From NCBI RefSeq assembly GCF_014705615.1, contig NZ_JACXJA010000024.1, positions 58,287 through 122,286 on the forward strand: a stretch of DNA of 64,000 bases, given 5' to 3'. This DNA is from Paenibacillus oceani (GTDB lineage Bacteria; Bacillota; Bacilli; Paenibacillales; NBRC-103111). Of this stretch, positions 33,835 through 41,134 are shown one piece after another. Both the position numbers and the translations under genes were made by a program. Position 1 is the stretch's first letter, and the number at the start of each line of letters is the position of its first letter. The notes beneath the pieces are model-generated. The model was not told the DNA's origin. It saw nothing but the letters and a program-made list of their open reading frames with translations, and did not search any database.

Positions 33835-33866
33835 TGAATAAACTTCCAGAGCGGGTCACCATACTA
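33835..33866 (+). promoter_or_regulatory. Sigma-G-like promoter of the germinant receptor operon
   Basis: TGAATAA (33835-33841) and CATACTA (33860-33866) are separated by 18 bp and fit the forespore sigma-G pattern (-35 GNATR, -10 CATNNTA). The site is about 60 bp before the first germination gene. Known gerA-type operons of Bacillus are sigma-G dependent. Confidence 0.65.
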
Positions 33867-33927
33867 ACAGGGATATGGAGCTTTTTCGATCTTGTTCGTC
33901 TATCATCCGCAGAACGGAGGTGTTCGG

Positions 33928-35616
33928 ATGTTCCGGTTTCCCTGGCAAAAGCCGAAACGGCGTCAAAGGAAATATGCGGCCCCGTATGGGCAAACCCGTC
34001 CCCAAGAGCCGAACCGCTCTCCGGTTACGAAACGGATCGAGCATACGATTGGTTATTTGGAACAGTGTCTCGGGCAAAGCGACGACTTCGTGATTCGCAC
34101 GTTCCATGTGATGGGGGATACGCCCGCCGTTATTTGTTATTTTACTCATCTGACCGACGGAGCTCACAAGGAAATACTGAAGTCGCTCATGACGATCGGC
34201 AACCGGCAGGAGACGGCCAAGCTTCGCGGCGACAAGCTGACCCGGCAACTGATGAACGACTTCTTGTTCGCCAGCGACGGCTTTACAGTTAAAGACCGCG
34301 AAGCGGTGTCGGAAGAGCTGCTCGGCGGAAGTACGATCGTGCATGTGGAAGGCTCGGACGAAATCTGCGTATTCGGTACGCGCAATATCGAGAAGCGAGC
34401 GATCGACCAGCCCGAGACGGAGCAGGTTATTCGCGGTCCGAGGGAAGGCTTCATCGAGCCGATCTCGACCAATCTGTCGCTGATCCGCTACCGGCTTCAA
34501 TCGCCCGATCTGCGGATCAAGACGCTGAAGCTGGGCAAGCGGACCCGCTCTGCCGTGGCGGTATGTTACATGGACGGCATAACGAACCGAAAGCTGCTGG
34601 ATGAAGTGATGCACCGGCTGTCGCTGATCGACATAGACGGGATTTTGGATTCCGGGTATTTGGAGCAATTGATCGAAGACAACCACTATTCGCCGTTTCC
34701 CCAAGTGCAGTTGACGGAACGTCCCGACAAGGCGGTTGCGAATTTGTTGGAGGGGCGCGTCATCCTGATCGTCGACGGATCGCCGATGGCGTTGATCGTG
34801 CCGACCGTGTTCACCCAATTTTACCAGACGAGCGAAGACTATGCGGAACGGTTTCTGCTGGTCAGCTTCATCCGGCTTGCCCGGCTGCTTGCGCTGCTGT
34901 TCTCACTTGTTTTTCCTTCCTTGTACGTGGCGATTATTTCGTTTAACCCGGAGCTTATCCCTACGGAGTTCGCTGTTGCCGTCGCAGGCGGAAGGGCGGG
35001 CGTTCCTTTCCCGGCCGTCGTCGAAGTGCTGATTATGGAAATATCCATGGAAGTGCTTCGCGAAGCGACGATCCGGCTGCCGCAGCAGGTAGGCGGCGCA
35101 CTGTCGATCGTAGGCGTGCTCGTCGTCGGCCAAGCCGCGGTAGCAGCCGGCTTCGTCAGCCCGATCACGGTCGTCGTCATCGCCTTAACGACGATCGGTT
35201 CTTTCGCGACGCCGGCTTACAATGCCGCGCTTGCCTTAAGGCTGTTAAGATTCCCGATCATTATCGCTTCCGGCATGTTCGGGCTGTATGGCGTCATGGT
35301 CGGGCTGATCTTTATCGCCAATCATATGTTGTCGCTGAAATCGTTCGGCGTGCCGTACCTCAGCCCGATCGTCCCGGGCGACTATGAAGGGATGAAGGAT
35401 TCCTTGTTCCGGGCTCCGCTCTGGTGGATGAAGCGGCGTCCCGCCATGCTGCAGCCGGGCGATGATACAAGACTGTCGGAGAAACGGATGCACGAGCTGG
35501 AACATTCGAAGCATAATGTGCTCGATCCGCTTCCCGTACGAAACGAATCGGGGGAAGGTCATGAAGGACAATCCGCGTCAAATCACGGAAATCCAAGCGG
35601 CGATCATCGTTATTAG
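33928..35616 (+). CDS. Spore germinant receptor A subunit (GerA/GerKA family)
   Basis: A 562-residue inner spore membrane protein. It has a basic N-terminus, a large hydrophilic N-terminal domain (about 30-290) with RTFHVMGDTPAVICYF and GPREGFIEPISTNLSLIRYRL, the family block LLEGRVILIVDGSP, about five membrane helices (about 305-490) with SLYVAIISFNPELIPTE and GSFATPAYNAALALRLLRFP, and an acidic C-tail. It forms the nutrient receptor with the B and C subunits encoded next. The ATG at 33928 has CGGAGG 7 bases upstream. The C-terminal codons overlap the next gene by 56 bp. The germinant is unknown. Confidence 0.93.
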   Translation: MFRFPWQKPKRRQRKYAAPYGQTRPQEPNRSPVTKRIEHTIGYLEQCLGQSDDFVIRTFHVMGDTPAVICYFTHLTDGAHKEILKSLMTIGNRQETAKLRGDKLTRQLMNDFLFASDGFTVKDREAVSEELLGGSTIVHVEGSDEICVFGTRNIEKRAIDQPETEQVIRGPREGFIEPISTNLSLIRYRLQSPDLRIKTLKLGKRTRSAVAVCYMDGITNRKLLDEVMHRLSLIDIDGILDSGYLEQLIEDNHYSPFPQVQLTERPDKAVANLLEGRVILIVDGSPMALIVPTVFTQFYQTSEDYAERFLLVSFIRLARLLALLFSLVFPSLYVAIISFNPELIPTEFAVAVAGGRAGVPFPAVVEVLIMEISMEVLREATIRLPQQVGGALSIVGVLVVGQAAVAAGFVSPITVVVIALTTIGSFATPAYNAALALRLLRFPIIIASGMFGLYGVMVGLIFIANHMLSLKSFGVPYLSPIVPGDYEGMKDSLFRAPLWWMKRRPAMLQPGDDTRLSEKRMHELEHSKHNVLDPLPVRNESGEGHEGQSASNHGNPSGDHRY

Positions 35617-36730
35617 CACGATCATCGGGGTCGGGGTGCTGCCGCTTCCGTTGTTCGCCTCGCGGGCCGGCGGAACGGGCGGTCCGATGGTGACGGCTGT
35701 TGCAGTTGTGACGGCTCTGGTCAGCTTGCTGCTGATTACGAAGCTCGGTCAGCGGTTTCCGAAACAGACCATCGTTCAATACAGCGAAGAGCTGATCGGC
35801 AAGTGGCCTGCCCGGCTCGGGACCGTGTGCATTATCGTTTTTTTCGGAGTGCTGACGGCGATGACCGCCCGCGAATTCGGCGAAGTGGTCATTACGTCCG
35901 TACTTAAGAAGACGCCGCTGGATGTGACGGTCATCGTCATGCTGCTGCTCGCCGCGTTGTCGACCCGCAACAGTTTGGCCACGTTCGCGTACATCCACCA
36001 GTTTTACTTTCCGCTCATTTTGTTTCCGGCGATGGTCATCATCGCACTGTCGCTCAAAAACGCCAACCTGCTGTACCTGCAGCCGGTGTGGGGGGAAAGT
36101 ACGGCAGGGATGCTGCACGGGATTTTGATCATCGCGGCGTTGTTTCAAGGCTCGTTCGTAATGACGCTTGTTATTCCGGCGATGCGCTCACCAGGCAAGG
36201 CGATGCGGGCTTCATTCTGGGGAATCGCGATTTCGGGCGGTTTGTACTTGCTGATCGTGATCGCCACCTTGGCCGTCTTCGGCCCGGAGGAGACGAATAA
36301 GCTGCTGTGGCCTACGCTGGAGCTGGCCAAGGTGACTTCGCTTCCCGCCAATATTTTGGAAAGGCTTGACGCCGCATTTCTGGCGATCTGGGTGACGGCC
36401 GTGTTCACGACCTTGCTGTCCGCCCATTACTTTACGATTCATGCGCTCAGCCAGCTGTTCCGCCTGAACGATCACAAGCTGTTCTCGATGATGCTGCTGC
36501 CGTATGTGTTCGTGATGGCCATGTATCCGAAAAATGTGCTCCAAATGTACGAGATTATCAGCATGGTCGGGCGGATCGGACTTGTACTGACTTTCGTCTA
36601 CCCGCTTTTTCTGCTGCTCGTGGCGATTTTTCGCAAAAAAGGAGGTGGCAAAACCGATGACCGCAACCGGACGACGGATCGAAAAGGAGCCGAACCAACC
36701 CCGTCCGTTTCTTCCCAGCCGGTTAAGTAG
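35561..36730 (+). CDS. Spore germinant receptor B subunit (GerAB/GerKB family)
   Basis: A 389-residue, roughly ten-helix membrane protein of the APC-superfamily endospore germination permease family. It starts with ITEIQAAIIVISTIIGVGVLPLP, contains GGTGGPMVT and the family block NLLYLQPVW, and ends in a polar, serine-rich tail. The B subunit carries the germinant-binding pocket in receptors studied so far. The ATG at 35561 follows GGGGGAAGG within the end of the A-subunit gene (56-bp overlap) and the gene overlaps the C subunit by 74 bp, so translation of all three is coupled. Confidence 0.92.
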   Translation: MKDNPRQITEIQAAIIVISTIIGVGVLPLPLFASRAGGTGGPMVTAVAVVTALVSLLLITKLGQRFPKQTIVQYSEELIGKWPARLGTVCIIVFFGVLTAMTAREFGEVVITSVLKKTPLDVTVIVMLLLAALSTRNSLATFAYIHQFYFPLILFPAMVIIALSLKNANLLYLQPVWGESTAGMLHGILIIAALFQGSFVMTLVIPAMRSPGKAMRASFWGIAISGGLYLLIVIATLAVFGPEETNKLLWPTLELAKVTSLPANILERLDAAFLAIWVTAVFTTLLSAHYFTIHALSQLFRLNDHKLFSMMLLPYVFVMAMYPKNVLQMYEIISMVGRIGLVLTFVYPLFLLLVAIFRKKGGGKTDDRNRTTDRKGAEPTPSVSSQPVK

Positions 36731-37940
36731 ATTGGCTCTTCGCGCGGCTGCGGCCTGGATCGTCTGTTCCCTGCTCAGCGGCTGCTGGGACAGGCTGGAG
36801 ATCGAAGAGCGGGCGATGGTGCTCGGAATCGGCATCGATACCGAAACGCACGAGATAAGCGGCCAAGACGAGAATATTACGCATGTCGGAGAAGCATTTC
36901 CGAAGCCGAAGACGGACCCGATCCGGTTAACCGCGCAAATCGCCGTTCCCGGCCGGATTCCGCTCGGACCAAGCGACGCCGGCGGCGGGTCGCAGCCCGG
37001 ACAGAAGCCGATTTGGGTGCTTGAAGTGGTCGGGCATACGATGGACGATGCGATCATGAATTTGCAGCAGAAGATGGCGGACCGGCTGTTCTGGGGACAT
37101 CTGCGGGTGATCGTCATCTCCAAGGAGCTGGCGAAGCAGGGGCTCGCCAATATAAACGATTATTTGCGCCGCAACACGGAGGTACGGAGGACGACGTGGA
37201 TCGCCATATCGGAAGGGAAAGCAAGTGATCTGATGGGACTGACCCCCCAATTGGAACGGCTGCCGCCGCTTTACTTGCTGAACACGATGGAGCATGCGGT
37301 GCAGATGGGCAAACTGCCGAACATCTTCGCAGGCCGGTTCTGGTCTGCCGGCTCCTCGAAAGGGACGGACCCTTTTCTGCCGTATATCAAGCTGCTTGAG
37401 GCGGAAAATATCGAGATTGCGGGACTCGCCTATTTCCGCGCGGATAAGCTGGTTGGAACGACCGAACCTCTGGAGATCGCCGGATTTATGGGGATTAAGG
37501 GATTGTCCCCTGGAGGTTACGGTGTAGTCGTACATATTCCGGATTCGGAAACGACGGTCATGTATCAGGCGACTCACCGGAAATCGCGGACGAAGGTCGA
37601 GATCCGCGACGGCAAGCCTGTAATGAAATTGAGAATCCATACCGAAGGGAACTTATCCGAGAAGTCGAGCGAGCAGGTCGAGCTGGACGCCTACATTATC
37701 GGGCAGATCGAACGTCAGATTAATGAGAACGGGGCGAAGGAATACCGCAATCTGATCCGCAAAACCCAGCAGCGGGGGTCCGATATATTCGGCTTCGGGG
37801 AGTATGTCAGAGCGAAAAGACCCGGTTACTGGGCCAGCGAGGTCCGCACGAAGGAGCGATGGGAGGAGCTGTACAGAACGCTGGAGATCGAGCTGGAAGT
37901 GAGCAACAGCATACGCAGGGTCGGCAGCAAGACGACTTGA
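36657..37940 (+). CDS. Spore germinant receptor C subunit, Ger(x)C lipoprotein
   Basis: A 427-residue lipoprotein. A hydrophilic stretch precedes a hydrophobic signal with lipobox LLSGC, giving lipidation Cys near residue 43, directly followed by the family mark WDRLEIEE and MVLGIGID. Further GerAC blocks are FWGHLRVIVISKELAKQG, TWIAISEGKA and a C-terminal GSDIFGFGEYVRAKRPGYW. The protein sits on the outer face of the inner spore membrane with the A and B subunits. AAGGAGGTGG precedes the ATG. The N-terminal extension before the signal is unusually long, so a later start is possible. Confidence 0.92.
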   Translation: MTATGRRIEKEPNQPRPFLPSRLSRLALRAAAAWIVCSLLSGCWDRLEIEERAMVLGIGIDTETHEISGQDENITHVGEAFPKPKTDPIRLTAQIAVPGRIPLGPSDAGGGSQPGQKPIWVLEVVGHTMDDAIMNLQQKMADRLFWGHLRVIVISKELAKQGLANINDYLRRNTEVRRTTWIAISEGKASDLMGLTPQLERLPPLYLLNTMEHAVQMGKLPNIFAGRFWSAGSSKGTDPFLPYIKLLEAENIEIAGLAYFRADKLVGTTEPLEIAGFMGIKGLSPGGYGVVVHIPDSETTVMYQATHRKSRTKVEIRDGKPVMKLRIHTEGNLSEKSSEQVELDAYIIGQIERQINENGAKEYRNLIRKTQQRGSDIFGFGEYVRAKRPGYWASEVRTKERWEELYRTLEIELEVSNSIRRVGSKTT

Positions 37941-38060
37941 CGGCTTGATGACTCGATAGCTTGCGGTTTTGCCGGTTTGGCTGTTGACGGTTTGATGGCT
38001 TGGCGTTGACAGCTTGACAGCGTGAGGGCTTGATGGCGTAAACGCGAAGGAGGGCGGCTC
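37941..38060. repeat. Irregular GGCTTGA/GACGGTTTGATG repeats
   Basis: A low-complexity stretch between the C-subunit gene and the next small gene, made of degenerate copies of words such as GGCTTGATG, GACAGCTTGAC and GGTTTGATGGC, with no fixed period. It has no coding support. Confidence 0.45.
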
Positions 38061-38276
38061 ATGTTTGGCGGGAACACGTACATCGGATATTTGCATTACA
38101 TCGTCATATTATTTATCGCGAGCGGCGTCTTTATCTTGTACATGGACGCAACGGTCTATAAAGACGGGAAGATGATGAGGGAACGCAAAGCCGCTCTCAT
38201 TTCCGCTTGGCTGAACTTGACGCTTGGTGTAGTCGTATTGCTTGGAAGCTGGGTGTACACGAAATTTCTCTGGTGA
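38061..38276 (+). CDS. CLC_0170 family small membrane protein
   Basis: A 71-residue protein with two hydrophobic helices (about 10-28 and 48-66) joined by a charged loop containing DATVYKDGKMMRERK. It resembles the small CLC_0170 family that often follows germinant receptor genes in Paenibacillus and Clostridium; some receptor operons encode a small D-type subunit of similar size and two-helix layout. CGAAGGAGGGCGG precedes the ATG. It is followed by a terminator, so it is probably the last gene of the germination operon. Confidence 0.75.
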   Translation: MFGGNTYIGYLHYIVILFIASGVFILYMDATVYKDGKMMRERKAALISAWLNLTLGVVVLLGSWVYTKFLW

Positions 38277-38300
38277 TTGGCGCGTCGTAATTGTATCGAA

Positions 38301-38331
38301 GAAGTCTGCGGACGGTGCGCAGGCTTTTTTC
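38301..38331 (+). terminator. Terminator of the germination operon
   Basis: The stem GTCTGCG (38304-38310) / CGCAGGC (38318-38324, one G-T pair) is followed by six T residues. Confidence 0.8.
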
Positions 38332-38354
38332 GTTATGGTTCCAGGTCAGATAAA

Positions 38355-38386
38355 GACGAAAGTAGAGGGTACCCGAGACACTCATT
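38355..38386 (+). repeat. Fragment of repeat R1 (3' end only)
   Basis: CGAAAGTAGAGGGTACCCGAGACACTC matches only the last of the four R1 motifs, closest to the end of copy A (TAGAGGGTACCAAAGACTC). The rest of the element is missing. It lies in the 373-bp gap between the germination operon and the pyrophosphatase gene. Confidence 0.6.
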
Positions 38387-38497
38387 TTGCTTAGAGCCCG
38401 CATGCATAGGTGGGGGGCGAAGGCAAACCTGAAGGGTAATGGGAACTTATGCTAAATTAATCTCTGTAAAGGGATAGGAATAAAATGAATTATAAGC

Positions 38498-38649
38498 TAT
38501 AATCGAGGAGGTGCCGTTCCTTTTTTGGCGAATATAGTTGCGGTGGAACGAATTAATGGTACTATATCTAGTAGAGTTTTTTGTACTTATCGATTGTTGG
38601 GGCTGGAGCAGACCCCTCCTACCAATTCACAAAACGAAGGAGCCAGACG
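38498..38649 (+). promoter_or_regulatory. Pyrophosphatase promoter (-10) and leader
   Basis: TATAAT at 38498-38503 is preceded by only a weak -35. The 140-base leader contains GAGGAGGTG, a possible CGTTCC/GGAACG hairpin and a 46-codon frame (TTG at 38525 to 38665) that overlaps the start of the pyrophosphatase gene. The leader frame is speculative. Confidence 0.4.
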
Positions 38650-39582
38650 ATGGAGAAAACATTAATTTTTGGACACAAAAATCCGGATACGGACTCGATT
38701 TGTTCCGCTATCGCTTACGCTGCGCTGAAAACCGAACTGGGGCAGGCCGTAGAGGCTGTCCGGCTCGGAGACGTCAACGGCGAGACGCAATTCGCTCTCG
38801 ACAAGTTCAAAGCCGAGGCGCCCCGTCTTGTCGGGACTGTAGCGAACGAGACGAAAACCGTCATTTTGGTTGACCATAACGAGCGCCAGCAAAGCGCCAG
38901 CGATATCGAACAAGTCCGTGTAGCCGAAGTGATCGACCATCACCGGATTGCGAATTTCGAGACGAGCGGCCCGCTGTATTACCGTGCCGAGCCTGTCGGC
39001 TGCACAGCGACGATCCTGAACAAATTGTATAAGGAAAACGGCGTTTCGATTCGTCCGGAGATTGCCGGCCTGATGCTGTCGGCGATTATCTCCGACTCGC
39101 TGCTGTTCAAATCGCCGACCTGCACGCAGGAAGACGTCGCGGCAGCGCGGGAGCTTGCCGCTATCGCCGGGGTGGACGCTGACAGCTACGGTCTCGAGAT
39201 GCTGAAAGCCGGAGCGGACCTGGGCGACAAAACGATCGCCGAGCTCGTATCCCTCGATGCGAAAGAGTTCCAAATGGGCACGTACAAAGTCGAGATCGCG
39301 CAAGTTAACGCTGTGGACGTTAACGACGTGTTGTCCCGTCAGGCCGAGCTGGAAACGGCTCTTGAAGCGATCATCGCTTCGAAAGGGCTCGATTTGTTCC
39401 TGTTCGTTGTTACGGACATTCTCAATAACGATTCGGTAGGCGTTGCGCTTGGCCGCGCCGCGCACGCGGTTGAGAAAGCCTACAACGTAACGCTCGCGGA
39501 CAACAAAGCGGAGCTGAGAGGCGTCGTATCGCGCAAATCGCAAATAGTACCGGTTCTGACCGACGTGTTTAACAAACTTTAA
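38650..39582 (+). CDS. ppaC: Manganese-dependent inorganic pyrophosphatase (family II)
   Basis: A 310-residue cytosolic enzyme hydrolysing pyrophosphate to two phosphates. The DHH metal-binding motifs are complete: [10 protein letters not shown] (His8, Asp12, Asp14), VDHNE and the DHH triad in EVIDHHRI. The C-terminal DHHA2 domain (about 190-310) carries the substrate-binding [10 protein letters not shown]. There are no CBS domains. The ATG at 38650 follows GAAGGAGCC; the frame is open upstream without support. Codon choice looks biased in the way of a highly expressed gene. It is monocistronic, with a terminator after it. Confidence 0.96.
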   Translation: MEKTLIFGHKNPDTDSICSAIAYAALKTELGQAVEAVRLGDVNGETQFALDKFKAEAPRLVGTVANETKTVILVDHNERQQSASDIEQVRVAEVIDHHRIANFETSGPLYYRAEPVGCTATILNKLYKENGVSIRPEIAGLMLSAIISDSLLFKSPTCTQEDVAAARELAAIAGVDADSYGLEMLKAGADLGDKTIAELVSLDAKEFQMGTYKVEIAQVNAVDVNDVLSRQAELETALEAIIASKGLDLFLFVVTDILNNDSVGVALGRAAHAVEKAYNVTLADNKAELRGVVSRKSQIVPVLTDVFNKL

Positions 39583-39640
39583 TCGGTTTTGTTAACCGGT
39601 TCGGAACTGCCATTCGGCCTTCTATCATGCCGGACCCGGT

Positions 39641-39679
39641 CTTCGTCCCGCCCTCCGGCGGGATTGAAGGCTTTTTTTT
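39641..39679 (+). terminator. Terminator after the pyrophosphatase gene
   Basis: The stem CTTC-gt-CCCGCC / GGCGGG-at-t-GAAG (39641-39669) is followed by eight T residues. Confidence 0.85.
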
Positions 39680-39803
39680 GTTCTCCAATGCCCGTGAATA
39701 TCGTGTGAAGATGGTGCGGAACCGCTTTCTCGGCGAATCGGATGCCTCTATAATGAGGGAAGCCGAGGGATACGTCCCCGAATACGAAAGGACGGTACAT
39801 GGG

Positions 39804-40502
39804 ATGAACGGGAAAACGAACGATTCACTCCATTGGAGACGGAAATTGACGAACGGGGAACCGATAACCGTAGTTGCGCTTGGAGACAGCTGGACGTATG
39901 GAAGTGTGGCCGAAGGCTGGTACGAAGCCCGGGAGTCCGCCATGAATCCCGAGCTAATCCGCGGATCGTGGGTGATGCAGCTTCGCAGACGGCTGCATCA
40001 GCTGAATCCGCAAGCCGTCGTAGTGAATTCCGGCAAGGGCGGCTGGACGGCTCCGCAAGCACTGGAGGCGTTCGATACGCTGGTCGCCGCCCATCAACCG
40101 GATCTGCTCCTGCTGAACTACGGCATTAATGACTGGAAACGTCCGGTCCCCCTGGAGCGGTACAGAGCCGATCTGGAGCGCATTCTCGATAAAGCCGGTG
40201 AGCTGGGCAGCGCCTCTGTTTTGTGGACGAGCGGTCCGGTATCCGCGTTATCGGGCGAGACGTACGGCTGGCACAGTCCGATGAAGGATGACGGGTTCCC
40301 GGAGCCGTTCGCCCGGTTCAACGATACGCTGCGCGAACTCGCGGCGGAGCGCGGGCTTCCGCTGGCCGATGCGGAGCGCTGGATCGAAGCGGAATGGCGG
40401 GAGGGAGTCGATATTTCGGGCTGGTTTTATGACTCGATTCATTTTTTGCAGATCGGCCACGACCGGATTTTCGCCTGCATTTGCGAAACGCTGGACATAT
40501 GA
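39804..40502 (+). CDS. SGNH/GDSL family hydrolase
   Basis: A 232-residue esterase-type hydrolase without signal peptide. Block I is VVALGDSWTYG with the nucleophile Ser, the block II Gly is in NSGKGGWTA, block III is NYGINDW with the oxyanion Asn, and block V DSIHF gives the Asp-x-x-His pair near the C-terminus. The ATG at 39804 has AAAGGACGG 8 bases upstream; the frame is open further back across the terminator of the previous gene, so I reject earlier starts. The substrate is unknown; the family contains lipases, acetylesterases and carbohydrate esterases. Confidence 0.87.
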   Translation: MNGKTNDSLHWRRKLTNGEPITVVALGDSWTYGSVAEGWYEARESAMNPELIRGSWVMQLRRRLHQLNPQAVVVNSGKGGWTAPQALEAFDTLVAAHQPDLLLLNYGINDWKRPVPLERYRADLERILDKAGELGSASVLWTSGPVSALSGETYGWHSPMKDDGFPEPFARFNDTLRELAAERGLPLADAERWIEAEWREGVDISGWFYDSIHFLQIGHDRIFACICETLDI

Positions 40503-40667
40503 GGCGGGGAGAAAAGCTTCGTTGATTGCCTTTTTGGCGGTGGACGCGGCTTTTTCTTTTTGTGCGGGTGCAGGAACGTTATCGTGAAAGTTCGGCCTTG
40601 TGCATCCGCCGGTTTGCGAGCAATATGGACAGCCGGTGTATGAACGGGGACTTTTGACGGGAGATGT

Positions 40668-40700
40668 GCAGGAGCAGGAGTAGGAGCTGGAGCCGGAGCC
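40668..40700. repeat. Short GSNGGA hexamer repeat
   Basis: Five tandem hexamers of the form GCAGGA, GTAGGA, GCTGGA, GCCGGA lie just before R1 copy C in the 632-bp gap between 40503 and 41134. They are non-coding. Confidence 0.5.
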
Positions 40701-40707
40701 GATGTCG

Positions 40708-40896
40708 GTTAAGAGTGGTTTGTCCCCTATTTGGTCCGAAAACCCTTGGGCACGGAACAGGAGCGGTTTGGAGCTGTTAAAATCGGAGAAACGGGTGCAG
40801 ACACGACCAACAGGTTGAAATAAGGGATGCAAACCGCTTCTATGCCTCTCCGTCTTCCCGATATGCTGAAAATAAAGGGTGCCAGCATCTCTTATT
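40708..40896 (+). repeat. Dispersed repeat R1, copy C
   Basis: A 189-bp copy: direct motifs AAGAGTGGTTTG at 40711 and GGAGCGGTTTGGAGCTG near 40760, inverted motifs AATAAGGGATGCAAACCGC near 40818 and AATAAAGGGTGCCAGCATC near 40871, ending CTCTTATT. It has the same orientation as the other copies and is the most diverged of the four. Confidence 0.85.
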
Positions 40897-41050
40897 TCTT
40901 TGCAGGCCGGCGCGTATCCGTATACGTTTGGGAGAGGGAGCGGAACGCTCTCGACTCACCGGTAAGCTGCCGTTTACCCGGGGGATGTGCGATGCGGCAA
41001 AGGTGTTGAACAAAACAAGACTTTTCCCGCAAAAAATTTCCGTTTTGTTT

Positions 41051-41116
41051 TGAAAATAAGCATATTCAAAAACAAACAAAAATGATATAGTGAAAACAAG
41101 CATAAACAAAACAAAC
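41051..41116 (+). promoter_or_regulatory. Rhamnose operon promoter with two tandem operator-like boxes
   Basis: Two similar boxes, TGAAAATAAGCATATTCAAA (from 41051) and TGAAAACAAGCATAAACAAA (from 41091), are exactly 40 bp apart, about four helical turns. The -10 TATAGT (41086-41091) lies between them, and the -35 region (about 41063-41070) is inside the first box. The region is strikingly AT-rich against its GC-rich surroundings. The arrangement fits repression by the DeoR-type regulator encoded at the end of the operon. Confidence 0.6.
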
Positions 41117-41134
41117 GCAAGGTGGAGGAGAACG

